From NCBI GenBank assembly GCA_025450855.1, contig JANWLL010000033.1:1-48362 (forward strand): a stretch of DNA of 48,362 nt, in the 5' to 3' direction. The translations under genes were made by a program, and so were the position numbers. Below the pieces are notes generated by a model. That model was not told where the DNA came from, ran no database searches, and saw only the letters and a list, made by a program, of their open reading frames with translations. This DNA comes from Vulcanimicrobiia bacterium. Lineage in GTDB: Bacteria > Vulcanimicrobiota > Vulcanimicrobiia > Eremiobacterales > Eremiobacteraceae. Shown here one piece after another: positions 39,128 through 48,362 of the stretch (position 1 is its first letter; every line of letters begins with the position of its first letter).

Positions 39128-40467
39128 CGTTCGCGGCGCTCGTCATCGCGTCGGCGATCACGGCGGCGCAAAGCCGCGCGATCGACCAGCTCGTCACGAA
39201 GACGCTTGCGAGCGAGCACATCGCCGGCGCGACGGTCGCGGTCTCGGTGCGCGGCAAGATCGCTTACGAAAGCGGCTACGGATTCGCCGACATCGGTTCG
39301 AAGAAGCACGCCGGTATCGACACCGCCTATCCGATCGGGTCGATCACGAAGCAGTTCACCGCCGCGTGCATCCTGCTGCTCGCGAAAGACCAGAAGCTTT
39401 CGCTCGACGATCCGCTGTCGCAATACGTCCCCGGACTGCCGTGGGGCGACCGCGTGACCCTACGGCACCTGCTCGACCAGGAATCCGGCGTCGTCGATTT
39501 TCGGCTGGGCGCGATCGACACGTCGGCGCGGCTTTCGCACGGCGAGGTCGTCGCGCGCCTCGCGAAGACCGACCTGCTATTCCCGCCGGGTTCGCGCTTC
39601 GAGTATTCCAACTCGAACTACTATCTGCTCGGTCTCGTCGTCGAGAAGGTCTCCGGGCAGACGTATCCGGCGTTTCTCGATTCGAGGGTCCTCAAGCGCG
39701 CCGGCCTGGCAGCGACGTTCTACAACGACGGCACGCGCGTAGGCGCGCCGTTAGCGGCCGGGTACACGGCGACGTCGAACGGACCTCAGCCGGTCGCGGC
39801 GGAAAGCGCAGACTGGGGTTATGCGGCCGGATCGGTCGCGAGCACGGTCGCAGATCTTGCGACGTGGGATGATGCGCTGCGCACGCCGGGCCTGCTCGAT
39901 GCCGGATCGCTGCGCGAGATGTTCACGGCGGGTACGCTCGATAGCGGCGCGGCGACGGACTACGCGTTCGGGTGGGTCGCCGTCAAGCATAACGGCCACC
40001 GGCTGTTCTGGCACAACGGCGAAGTGACCGGCTTTCACGCGATGAATGCCGTGTTCCCAGACGATCGGACGGACGTCATCGTCCTGACGAACACCGGCGG
40101 CACGTTCGCGGCAGACCGTCTCGCGCTGCAAATATTCGACGTCGTCCACCCGTTCGCGCCGTCGGGCGCCGATCGCGCCGCCGTCAATCGCGCGCGCGAG
40201 TGGATCGGTCGCATCTCGCGCGGCGATATCGACCGCACGCAGCTCACCGATCAGATGAGCGCAGTCATGACGGAGGACATCGTGCGATCCGCCGGCGCGC
40301 AGCTCCGCGGACTTGGCAAGTTGAAGAGCATCAAAGGAACGGGCGTCGACGAGGACGCCAGCGGCCGCAGCTACGGCTTCGACGCAGCATTCGCGAAACG
40401 CACGATCCATCTGATCATGGGCATCGACGCGTCGGGAAAGATCTCCGCTCTCTCGATCGGGCTCTAG
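39124..40467 (+). CDS. Serine hydrolase (class C beta-lactamase-like), tandem paralogue
   Basis: YPIGSITKQFTAA, YSNSNYYLLG, HNGEVTGFHAM; ATGA overlap with upstream gene. Confidence 0.9.
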   Translation: MTFAALVIASAITAAQSRAIDQLVTKTLASEHIAGATVAVSVRGKIAYESGYGFADIGSKKHAGIDTAYPIGSITKQFTAACILLLAKDQKLSLDDPLSQYVPGLPWGDRVTLRHLLDQESGVVDFRLGAIDTSARLSHGEVVARLAKTDLLFPPGSRFEYSNSNYYLLGLVVEKVSGQTYPAFLDSRVLKRAGLAATFYNDGTRVGAPLAAGYTATSNGPQPVAAESADWGYAAGSVASTVADLATWDDALRTPGLLDAGSLREMFTAGTLDSGAATDYAFGWVAVKHNGHRLFWHNGEVTGFHAMNAVFPDDRTDVIVLTNTGGTFAADRLALQIFDVVHPFAPSGADRAAVNRAREWIGRISRGDIDRTQLTDQMSAVMTEDIVRSAGAQLRGLGKLKSIKGTGVDEDASGRSYGFDAAFAKRTIHLIMGIDASGKISALSIGL

Positions 40468-41345
40468 CTCGCCGCCTGCCAGCCCGCGCACGCTCGGCAT
40501 TCCTCGTACGTCGTTGACAGGAATTCGCGCAGCGCCGCGACCGGATCGGGCGCCGTCCTCACGACCTCGAACGGCAAGAGGAACAATCCGATCTGCTCGT
40601 TCCAGGCGGCGCCGTGGGGTCCGATGACACGTCGCTCGATGCCCTCGGGCTTCGGGTAGACGTACGCGCCGAACGCCGGCGCCGGATAGCGGGAGTCGCC
40701 CGGCCAGTAGCCCGCGTAGATCTCCTCGGCGTCCATCGCGATCTGCATCATATGGCTCGCGCCTGCCGGCGGCGGAGCGGTCTTGCCCGAATAGCGCGTG
40801 TATGCGAGGTCGAAACCTCCCCAGAAGAACTGGACGGGCGTGTGACGGCCTTCGAACGGCGCCCGGTGTTCTTTGAGCACGGTGTCGGCGAACGAGAGCT
40901 GGCGGAAGAATCTCGTTACCGCGCCCGCATCGTACGACGAGTGGATATCGTCTTTGTCGAACGCGATCGGATCGGCCACCTCTTGCGGGATCGGATTGAT
41001 GTCGACGACGATGTCGATCGCTTCGAGCAGCGCGAAGAGATCTTCGTAAAAGGAAGCGACCGTACGCGGCTCGAGTTTCAAAGACCGCTCGCGGCCGTCG
41101 CTCGACCGGAGCTGCAGCTCGTGCGCGACGAGATCGCCGTCGATCTGGAACGTCCTGTCGCGATACGGTACCGGACCGGTCGTGAGGCCGCGCGACGTCA
41201 CGAAGAGCGTGACGTGCGCCCATTCGGGCTCCGGCGGCGAGAGGGCGATCTTGAGCTTGCCGATCATCTGCAGGTAGAGCTGGAGCGTGTCTTTCGTCGC
41301 GCGCCACTCTTCGAGCGGTAAGGCCGGCAGGGCCGGCGCGATCAC
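40464..41345 (-). CDS. DUF5996 family protein
   Basis: LPLEEWRATKDTLQLYLQMIGKLKIALSPPEPEWAHVTLFVTSRGLTTGPVPY...FFWGGFDLAYTRYSGK...EEIYAGYWPGD; likely GTG start 41345 overlapping the upstream stop. Confidence 0.85.
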   Translation of the reverse strand: MIAPALPALPLEEWRATKDTLQLYLQMIGKLKIALSPPEPEWAHVTLFVTSRGLTTGPVPYRDRTFQIDGDLVAHELQLRSSDGRERSLKLEPRTVASFYEDLFALLEAIDIVVDINPIPQEVADPIAFDKDDIHSSYDAGAVTRFFRQLSFADTVLKEHRAPFEGRHTPVQFFWGGFDLAYTRYSGKTAPPPAGASHMMQIAMDAEEIYAGYWPGDSRYPAPAFGAYVYPKPEGIERRVIGPHGAAWNEQIGLFLLPFEVVRTAPDPVAALREFLSTTYEECRACAGWQAAS

Positions 41346-41596
41346 CACATCATCTCGTCGATGTAGCACCACTTCCAATCCTCTCCGGGTTCGAACGACG
41401 CCATGATCGGATGGCTGCTCGATCTGAAATGCTTCGTCGCATGCTTGTTCTTCGACTGATCGCAGCAGCCGACGTGGCCGCACGTCAGGCACTCGCGCAG
41501 GTGCAGCCATTCGTCGCCCGTCTTCAAACAATCTTCGCAGCCGCGCGCGCTCGGGGTGACGTCGCGGATGCTATCGAGGTGGGTGCACTGCGCCAT
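41342..41596 (-). CDS. UBP-type zinc finger protein
   Basis: MAQCTHLDSI...GCEDCLKTGDEWLHLRECLTCGHVGCCDQSKNKHATKHFRSSSHPIMASFEPGEDWKWCYIDEMMW; Cys/His pattern of ZnF-UBP. Confidence 0.9.
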   Translation of the reverse strand: MAQCTHLDSIRDVTPSARGCEDCLKTGDEWLHLRECLTCGHVGCCDQSKNKHATKHFRSSSHPIMASFEPGEDWKWCYIDEMMW

Positions 41597-41681
41597 GCCG
41601 TTGCCTTCCATAGGACGTGGGGACGGCGGCGCTTGGGCGAGAGCACGGCTTTATCCCGCCGCGCGCGTCACGCTGGGGTCG

Positions 41682-42896
41682 TCAGTAGCGGAATTCTGTG
41701 ATCGCATCATTGGTCGGTCCCGACACGAAACCGATGCGCGTGCTCGGATTGACCTCTATCTGTGGCGTCACGCTGAACGCGACGAAGCCGGTGATCGACT
41801 TTCGCAGGCCTCCGTGCTCGTCGAAGATGTCCACGACGCTATCGCCGGACGGACCGACCGACCCATTCGGCTGGATGACGAGAAAAAGGTGGTGGATCGG
41901 GTCGACCGCGACGCCCTCGCCAGTGTTGAACTGGTTGCCGCCTGAGCCGGGAAGCAGCATCGCGGTGCCCGCACCCGTCGATAGGTCGTAGAACTCGACC
42001 GAGGCGTCGAGCTCGGTGGTCGTGCACGCGATGCCGGTCGTCGAGTCGACCGCGATGCCATTGATGAAGCCCGAATTGAACGGCGGGATAGTCACCCCGG
42101 AAAATCCCGACGATTTGCCGGTGGCGAGATCGATCAGTTCGATGACGGGCACCTGACCTCCGACCCGCCCACCGTCGGGTGAGGTGCCGAACACCGCTTG
42201 ACCGGTCGCGACGTCCTCCGCCAGCTGCGGTTGATCGCCGAGGCTGAAGAGGTTCGGGTCGATGTGGAACACCGGACCGAAGGCGTTCGCGGCGACGTCC
42301 GACGCGAACAGCAGCGGCGCGCCCATCTTCGTGATCCCGAAGACGGCCGATCGCGTCGTCGATTGGTTCTGCGCGATCTGCTGGACCAGAAGATCCGCGC
42401 GATTCGGCGGCGTCCAACTGCTCGTGAACGCCTGACCAGTCACCGGGTTCAAGACATGGAACGAGCGCCTGACTTGCGACGGGCCCGTGACGTGTTCGTG
42501 CTCGATGAGGCCGACATCGCCGGCGAATATCCCGAGGTCGACGAAATCGTCCATCGTATTCGTCCGCGCTAAAGTCTTCGTGATCGTACCCTTCGACTGG
42601 CTGAACGTCTCGACGGACGACTTGACGTTGCCGCCGGATACCGTCTGCGACGACGCGAGCAGACCGTCGTCGCCGCCGAAATCGACATCGAAGCCGAAGA
42701 CCTGACCCCCGTCAGCCGTCCGGATGACTTTTCCGATGGTGAAGGCCGATTCGATCAGACGTCCAGACGCTGAGACTACGTACTCCGGCAAAACGCGGCT
42801 CGGGTCACCAAATGATGCTCCGGTCGACGCCAGCGCGCAGACCACGGCGACAAGGCCGCCGGCGAGCCGGATGAGATGGATCGGCAAGAGTCTCAA
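41682..42896 (-). CDS. Secreted beta-propeller-like hypothetical protein
   Basis: 404 aa with signal peptide; INGIAVDSTTGIACTTTELDASVEFYDLSTG, GEGVAVDPIHHLFLVIQP. Confidence 0.65.
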   Translation of the reverse strand: MRLLPIHLIRLAGGLVAVVCALASTGASFGDPSRVLPEYVVSASGRLIESAFTIGKVIRTADGGQVFGFDVDFGGDDGLLASSQTVSGGNVKSSVETFSQSKGTITKTLARTNTMDDFVDLGIFAGDVGLIEHEHVTGPSQVRRSFHVLNPVTGQAFTSSWTPPNRADLLVQQIAQNQSTTRSAVFGITKMGAPLLFASDVAANAFGPVFHIDPNLFSLGDQPQLAEDVATGQAVFGTSPDGGRVGGQVPVIELIDLATGKSSGFSGVTIPPFNSGFINGIAVDSTTGIACTTTELDASVEFYDLSTGAGTAMLLPGSGGNQFNTGEGVAVDPIHHLFLVIQPNGSVGPSGDSVVDIFDEHGGLRKSITGFVAFSVTPQIEVNPSTRIGFVSGPTNDAITEFRY

Positions 42897-43068
42897 GTCG
42901 AATACCTCCGGCTTTAGAGCTTAGGCACGCGCCGTGAAAAGCACGTGAAGGCGCTCTCCATTTCAGCAAGCCCCGCTTTTTACGAACCGTTTATCCGCCC
43001 CGACTACGATGAGGGCGTTCACGAGGGTCCCTTGAGGCCCATCTCATTAATTCTCTTGGGGGAAAGAA

Positions 43069-44247
43069 ATGTTCATAATGAAGACCGGGCGAGTCGTCGC
43101 GATCTTGCTCGCGGCGCAGATCGCCGCTGCGATCGGCGCCATCCCGACCCCAGCGTCAGCCCAGACGAGCGATCGCATCGCGAGCTTTGCCGAGCGCCTC
43201 GTCACCCAGGTCATCCATGCCAAGCGCGGCGACGTCGTCGAGATAAACGCAAGCACGCAGAATCTCGAACTCGCGGAGGACATTTGGGCGAACCTCCATC
43301 AAGTCGGAGCTTGGGGGATCATCTGGATGCACACGCCGCGAATGGACCAGCTTTGGAGCCACCTGACGACGAAGTATGATTCCGACGAGGCTATGAGCGC
43401 GTTCGACGTCGCCCACTTCACCACCGCGGATATCCAGCTGGACTGGGAGGAAGATCCGGCGATTTCCGTACCATTGGTTTCCCGTTTCCCGGCGTGGGCG
43501 AAGGGTATGCAGCCGGTGGTGGACTACCAGGCCGCTCACGCGGTTGACTATGTCGACGTCGGCAACAGCCTTAATCCTTCAAGATACGTCGCTCCTCAGT
43601 TCGGCATCAGCCTCGCTCGGATGAGCGAACTGTTCTGGAGCGGCTTGAACGTCGATCCTGCGACGATCGACCGAGAAGCATCGGGTCTTCGCTCGGATCT
43701 ACATCCCGGCGCGCTCGTCCACGTCACCGCTCCGAACGGAACGGACTTCACGTACAAGGCGACCGGTCCGGACATGTTGAGCGACGGAATGCCGAGCGCA
43801 GCCAATCACTACAGCGTTTCACTGCCTGCCGGCGACGACATCATTCGCGCGATCCCAGGCACGGCGAACGGCATCATCGTGTCGAGCGTGCAGTACTACC
43901 TCACCACGAAGGTGACCGGCCTGACGATGCACCTCTCCGGGGGCAAGCTCATCTCTTGGAGCGCGGCGACGGGGTCCGCTGAGGTCGCCAAATTCTACGC
44001 CACGGCCGGAGCCGGCCGTGACGCGTTCACCTACGCCGACATCGGCTTGAATCCGGCGATCCACTTCGTAGACGGAAGTTCGATGACGACGACGATGCTC
44101 GGCGGAATGGTGACGCTGAACGTCGGTCGCGACAATTGCTGCGGTGGGACGAATTTCTCCGCATCGTCGCTCGACGCGATCGTTCCGCACGCAACCGTGA
44201 CTATCGACGGTACAGCAGTCATCAATTCCGGCGACCTCGCACCATAG
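43069..44247 (+). CDS. Exported M29 aminopeptidase-like protein, possibly inactive
   Basis: Signal peptide; RLVTQVIHAKRGDVVEINA...; GLNPAIH...GGMVTLNVGRDNCCGGTNFSASSLDAIVPHATVTIDG resembles the M29 C-terminal pattern. Confidence 0.6.
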   Translation: MFIMKTGRVVAILLAAQIAAAIGAIPTPASAQTSDRIASFAERLVTQVIHAKRGDVVEINASTQNLELAEDIWANLHQVGAWGIIWMHTPRMDQLWSHLTTKYDSDEAMSAFDVAHFTTADIQLDWEEDPAISVPLVSRFPAWAKGMQPVVDYQAAHAVDYVDVGNSLNPSRYVAPQFGISLARMSELFWSGLNVDPATIDREASGLRSDLHPGALVHVTAPNGTDFTYKATGPDMLSDGMPSAANHYSVSLPAGDDIIRAIPGTANGIIVSSVQYYLTTKVTGLTMHLSGGKLISWSAATGSAEVAKFYATAGAGRDAFTYADIGLNPAIHFVDGSSMTTTMLGGMVTLNVGRDNCCGGTNFSASSLDAIVPHATVTIDGTAVINSGDLAP

Positions 44248-44269
44248 GCTCGGGAAAAGGCGAGGCCTG

Positions 44270-45463
44270 TTACTTGATGAGGCCGAGTTCGCGCCCGACC
44301 TTCTTGAATGCGGCGAGCGCCTTGTCGAGATGCGATTGCTCGAGCGCCGAGCTCATCTGGACGCGGATGCGCGCGGCGCCCTCGGGCACGACCGGGAAGC
44401 CGAAGCCCGTGACGAAGACGCCTTCTTTGAGGAGCATGTCGCTCATCTTGATCGCGAAGGCCGTCTCGCCGACGATGATCGGGATGATCGCGCTCTCGCC
44501 GTCGAGGGGCTTGAAACCGAGCGACGCAAGTCCGGCGCGGAAATATTTGATGTTCTGACGCTGCTTCGCGAGCAGGCCCGGATTCGACTCGAGCTCGCGG
44601 ATCGCAGCGAGAGCGCTCGATGCCACGGTCGCCGGCAACGCGTTCGAGAAGAGCATCGGCCGCGATTTCTGGATGAGCGTATCGATGAGCGCCGCAGAAC
44701 CGGCGACGAAGCCGCCCGCGGCCCCGCCCAACGCTTTGCCGAGCGTGCCGGTGATGATGTCGATGTGGCCGGTCAGCCCGTGGTGTTCGATCGTGCCGCG
44801 GCCGGTCGTGCCCATGACGCCCGTGCCGTGGCTGTCATCGACGATCGTCACGCCGTTGTAGCGCTTCGCGAGCGCGACGATCTCGGGCAGCTTCGCGAGA
44901 TCGCCTTCCATCGAGAAGACGCCGTCCGTGATGATGAACTTCGGCATATCCGGGGGCAGCGCCGCGAGCTTGCTTTCGAGATCGGCCATGTCGGCATGGC
45001 GGTAGCGCAGCCGCTGCGCTTGCGTCGCCATGCGGCAGCCGTCGATGATCGATGCGTGGTTCAGCTCGTCCGAGACGATCGCGGTCCCCTCGACGGCGAT
45101 CGTCGGGATGAGGCCGGTGTTCGCGTTCCAGCATGAGACGTACGTCAGCGCGCGCTCGGTGCCGAGGAACGACGCGATCTCGTCCTCGAGATCGCGATGG
45201 ATCGAGAACGTGCCGCAGATGAAGCGCACGCTCGCCGTACCGGCGCCGAATCTCTTGAGACCGTCGATCCCGGCGGCGACGACTTTCGGGTCGTCGGCCA
45301 GGCCCAGGTAGTTATTGCTCGAGAGGACGACGGCATCGCCCGCCTCCTCCATATGCACGGTCGCTTCCATCGGCGTCGTGATGTGACGGAGCACCTTGTG
45401 CGTGCCCGCAGAGCGCAGCGACTCGAGGTCCGTCTTCAGTTTGCGGTCGTACGACTGATTCAT
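44270..45463 (-). CDS. kbl: Glycine C-acetyltransferase (2-amino-3-ketobutyrate CoA ligase)
   Basis: SSNNYLGLADDPKV, GTFSIHRDLEDEIASFLGTE, VDDSHGTGVMGTTGRGTIEH, TGTLGKALGGAAGGF. Confidence 0.92.
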   Translation of the reverse strand: MNQSYDRKLKTDLESLRSAGTHKVLRHITTPMEATVHMEEAGDAVVLSSNNYLGLADDPKVVAAGIDGLKRFGAGTASVRFICGTFSIHRDLEDEIASFLGTERALTYVSCWNANTGLIPTIAVEGTAIVSDELNHASIIDGCRMATQAQRLRYRHADMADLESKLAALPPDMPKFIITDGVFSMEGDLAKLPEIVALAKRYNGVTIVDDSHGTGVMGTTGRGTIEHHGLTGHIDIITGTLGKALGGAAGGFVAGSAALIDTLIQKSRPMLFSNALPATVASSALAAIRELESNPGLLAKQRQNIKYFRAGLASLGFKPLDGESAIIPIIVGETAFAIKMSDMLLKEGVFVTGFGFPVVPEGAARIRVQMSSALEQSHLDKALAAFKKVGRELGLIK

Positions 45464-46494
45464 GATGCCACGTCCATGACGATCTTCGCCGCCTTGCCGT
45501 CTTGCAATAGGTTGAAGCATTCCTCGAAGCGTCCGAACGGCAAGACGTGCGTGATGATCGGCGCGAGGTCGACGCGGCCGGAGACGACGAGCGCCTGCGT
45601 CTGGTACCACGTCTCGAACATCTTGCGCCCGTTGATGCCGAGAACGGTCAGTCCTTTGAAGATGATGTTCTCGGCGAGGTTGACGCTGACGTTGTCCGAT
45701 GGAAGTCCGAGCAGGGCGGCGCGTCCGCCGTTGCGGACGAACCCGAGTCCCTGATTGATCGCAGCGCCGCTGCCGCTCATCTCGAGCAGCACGTCAGCGC
45801 CGTCGCCGTTCGTCTCCTCGAGGATGCGCTGCTGCAAGCCTTCATCGCGCGCGTCGAACGCGCGGTCAGCGCCGAGGCGTTTCGCGAGCTCGAGCTTGGC
45901 CGGGTTGATGTCGATCGCGATGACCTTGGCAGCACCCGCGGCGCGAGCCACGGGGATGGCCATGAGCCCGATCGACCCGACGCCGGTGATGATCACGCTC
46001 TTCGTGCTCACGCCAGCGGTCATGACGGAGTGGACGGCGTTGCCGAGCGGATCGAAGACGGCCGCCCACGCGTCGGGCACCGAGGGGTCGAGTTTCCACA
46101 CGTTGTTCTCGGGCATCGAGATGTATTCGGCGAAGCAGCCGTCGCGATCGACCCCGATGATCTTCACGTGCTCGCAGATGTACGCCTGACCGGTCCGGCA
46201 TAACAGGCAGACCCCGCACGAGATATGTCCTTCGGCGGAGACGCGGTCGCCGATTTGAACGGCTCGAACCGCAGCGCCGACCTCCGCGACATCGCCCATG
46301 AACTCGTGACCGACGATGAGCGGCGGCTTGACGCGTGCCTGCGACCACTTATCCCAATGCCAGATGTGTCCGTCGGTGCCGCAGATTCCGGCTTTTCGGA
46401 CGCGGATGAGAACGTCGGTCGGCCCGATCGTGGGCTTCGCGACGTCCTTCAACACCATGCCTGGACCGGGTGCTTCTTTGACGAGTGCACGCAT
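45460..46494 (-). CDS. tdh: L-threonine 3-dehydrogenase
   Basis: GICGTDGHIWHWDKWSQARVKPPLIVGHEFMGDV, CGVCLLCRTGQAYICEHVKIIGVDRDGCFAEY; overlaps kbl by 4 nt. Confidence 0.95.
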   Translation of the reverse strand: MRALVKEAPGPGMVLKDVAKPTIGPTDVLIRVRKAGICGTDGHIWHWDKWSQARVKPPLIVGHEFMGDVAEVGAAVRAVQIGDRVSAEGHISCGVCLLCRTGQAYICEHVKIIGVDRDGCFAEYISMPENNVWKLDPSVPDAWAAVFDPLGNAVHSVMTAGVSTKSVIITGVGSIGLMAIPVARAAGAAKVIAIDINPAKLELAKRLGADRAFDARDEGLQQRILEETNGDGADVLLEMSGSGAAINQGLGFVRNGGRAALLGLPSDNVSVNLAENIIFKGLTVLGINGRKMFETWYQTQALVVSGRVDLAPIITHVLPFGRFEECFNLLQDGKAAKIVMDVAS

Positions 46495-46522
46495 CGGTGC
46501 GGGTCATTCTGAGGGGTGGGAG

Positions 46523-46545
46523 CGGTCGACCTTTACGGTCGACCG
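46523..46545. terminator. GGTCGACC palindrome
   Basis: CGGTCGACC-TTTAC-GGTCGACCG, preceded by GGGAG like the arms near 25.67 kb. Confidence 0.6.
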
Positions 46546-46731
46546 TCAGTCCTTATCCCAATCCTTGTGCTGACGCGCCTTGCGGTCGAGCGCTTTCTTC
46601 TTCTCGGCGAGCGACTTGGAAACGGAAGCGTGCGCGTTGATGGGAGTCGCAGGCCGGGCCGCACGCTTGCGCTGTACCTCGATCCGTCGCTCGAGTTCCG
46701 CGATCTTCGCCTTCGTGACGCGCTTTTTCAT
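46546..46731 (-). CDS. Small basic coiled-coil hypothetical protein
   Basis: MKKRVTKAKIAELERRIEVQRKRAARP...AEKKKALDRKARQHKDWDKD. Confidence 0.5.
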   Translation of the reverse strand: MKKRVTKAKIAELERRIEVQRKRAARPATPINAHASVSKSLAEKKKALDRKARQHKDWDKD

Positions 46732-46828
46732 GGCGCAAACCGATTGTGGCACGCCGGAGCGCGCGACCTTCCGAAAGGTTTGGGCTCGCGAAGGGCCTCG
46801 AACGTCCGTTCGTTAATCCTGCTGGCCC

Positions 46829-48362
46829 ATGCTGACCATCGACGAGGTGCTCGGCGAAGGCGGCCGTATAGCCGCCGCGCTTTCGGATTACGAGCATCGG
46901 CCGCAGCAGACCGCGATGGCGAAACTCGTCCACCGAGGCCTGCTGGAACAGATGCACGTGCTCGTCGAAGCGGGCACCGGCACGGGCAAATCGTTCGGCT
47001 ACCTCGTGCCGGCGCTGCTTTCGGGCCAGCGGGTCGTCGTTTCGACCGCGACGCTCGCGCTTCAAGATCAGCTCATCAACAAAGATATCCCGCTCTTGTT
47101 GCGCGCGCTCGAGAGCAAGGCGCTCGTCGTGCAGCTCAAGGGCCGTTCGAACTACATCTGCCGCGACAAACTCGAGACGATGCGGCGTCAGCTCGTCCTC
47201 GCGCGCTCGCCGGAAGAACTTGCGGTGTTCGATTGGGCGGAGCGGACCGAGACCGGCGACCGGGCGGAGCTCGACTTCGTGCCCTCCGCGCGGTTGTGGG
47301 CAGATCTCGACACCGACGCCGACGACTGCATCATGGAGGCCTGCGATTTCTTCGGGCCGGAGCGCTGCCACCACATGCGTGCGCGCGAAGAAGCTCGCTA
47401 CGCGAACATCATCGTCGTCAACCACGCGCTGTTCTTCCTCGACCTCGCGATGGGCGGCGGGCTCATCCCGCCATACGACTATGCCGTGCTCGATGAAGCG
47501 CACCAAGTCGATCAATGGGCGACGGCCGCGTTCTCGTCGTCCGTATCGCGGGCGAGCGTCGGACGGCTGCTTCGCAAGATCCAGCGGCAGTACGTATTCG
47601 ACGAGCGCCTTGCGGCCGAGCTCGGCGAATCGGCCGACAATCTTTCGTCCGCCCTCGCGCGGGGCGCGTCGAACCGCTACCGCCTCGACCGCAATCCGCA
47701 CGCGCTCGAGCTCATGGATCCGCTCCAGCGCGCGCTCTACCGGACCGAGAACTGGATCGAAGAGCGGTGGAAGAAGAACGCACGCTTCCCGACGCTCGAC
47801 GAACAGATCCTCGAGCGCAAGCGCGAGCTGCTCACGCGAGCCGTCGTCGCGCAGACGCAGACGATCGAGCGGCTGCGCCTCGACGGCGAGGAATGGATCT
47901 GTTGGGCTGAGCGAGTCGGCGAACCGCGCGATTCATACGCGGCATTGTGCGCGCCCGTCGCCGTCGCGCCGCTGCTTCGCGATCTTCTGTTCGAAAAAGC
48001 GCGCAGCGTCGTCTTGACGAGCGCGACGATCGCCGTCGGCGGCGATTTCGGGTACCTTCGGCGGCAAGTCGGTTTGTCGACGTCGCCGGCCGACGAACTC
48101 GTCGTCGACTCGCCCTTCGACTATCCGAGCCAAGCGATGCTCTACCTGCCCGAACGGCACCTCGATCCGCGCGATCCGCGGTTCGCGTACGACGCGGCGC
48201 CGGTGATCGCCGACATCCTCGACGCGACGAACGGCCGCGCATTCGTGCTCTTCACGAGCAACGCCGTGCTGCGCACGGTCTCAGATCTCATCACGCCGCG
48301 CTTGCCGTTCCGATGCCGGACGCAAGGCGATGCGCCGAAGGGGCGCCTCCTCGAATGGTTCC
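46829..48362 (+). CDS. dinG: DinG/XPD-like ATP-dependent DNA helicase, truncated by the window end
   Basis: Frame from ATG 46829: RPQQTAMAKLVHRGLLEQMHVLVEAGTGTGKSFGYLVPALL, VVSTATLALQDQL, CIMEACDFFGPERCHHMRAREEARYANIIVVNHALFFLDLA, LDEAHQ, VVLTSATI. Missing from the ORF track because it has no stop. Confidence 0.92.
   Translation, partial: MLTIDEVLGEGGRIAAALSDYEHRPQQTAMAKLVHRGLLEQMHVLVEAGTGTGKSFGYLVPALLSGQRVVVSTATLALQDQLINKDIPLLLRALESKALVVQLKGRSNYICRDKLETMRRQLVLARSPEELAVFDWAERTETGDRAELDFVPSARLWADLDTDADDCIMEACDFFGPERCHHMRAREEARYANIIVVNHALFFLDLAMGGGLIPPYDYAVLDEAHQVDQWATAAFSSSVSRASVGRLLRKIQRQYVFDERLAAELGESADNLSSALARGASNRYRLDRNPHALELMDPLQRALYRTENWIEERWKKNARFPTLDEQILERKRELLTRAVVAQTQTIERLRLDGEEWICWAERVGEPRDSYAALCAPVAVAPLLRDLLFEKARSVVLTSATIAVGGDFGYLRRQVGLSTSPADELVVDSPFDYPSQAMLYLPERHLDPRDPRFAYDAAPVIADILDATNGRAFVLFTSNAVLRTVSDLITPRLPFRCRTQGDAPKGRLLEWF

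Noticed and set aside
39751-41307. 518-aa minus-strand ORF
   Set aside because: Antisense/out-of-frame to serine hydrolase and DUF5996; typical GC-rich spurious ORF.
46553-47701. 382-aa minus-strand ORF
   Set aside because: Antisense to the DinG-like helicase.

Overview
48.4 kb of GC-rich bacterial chromosome. Gene content and short dispersed repeats vaguely suggest an uncultured lineage such as Eremiobacterota/WPS-2, but this is a low-confidence impression. About 40 genes are supported. The standout locus is at 14.6-19.5 kb: an initiator tRNA (tRNA-fMet, minus strand) is split in its anticodon loop by a 654-nt group I intron. The intron encodes a PD-(D/E)XK homing endonuclease resembling I-Ssp6803I, and its ORF runs into the ribozyme core. 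Directly downstream on the same strand is a complete Hen1-Pnkp RNA-repair cassette. A second notable locus (23.0-25.7 kb) is a DtxR-family regulator with an upstream TTAGG-N4-CCTAA operator, translationally coupled to a multicopper oxidase-ZIP metal transporter fusion. Other content: two paralogous PDZ-TM-GAF proteins without a kinase domain, several secreted beta-propeller proteins, a DUF5916 outer-membrane-like protein, acs, tdh-kbl, adenosine deaminase, DUF1028, an amidase with a coupled small Tat-like protein, an M48 protease, GH125, a PduO-type cobalamin adenosyltransferase, tandem serine hydrolases, a UBP zinc finger/DUF5996 pair, an M29-like protein and a DinG-like helicase cut by the window end. 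A 32-bp repeat and GGTCGA palindromes lie in intergenic spaces. All calls come from reading the sequence; no searches were run.
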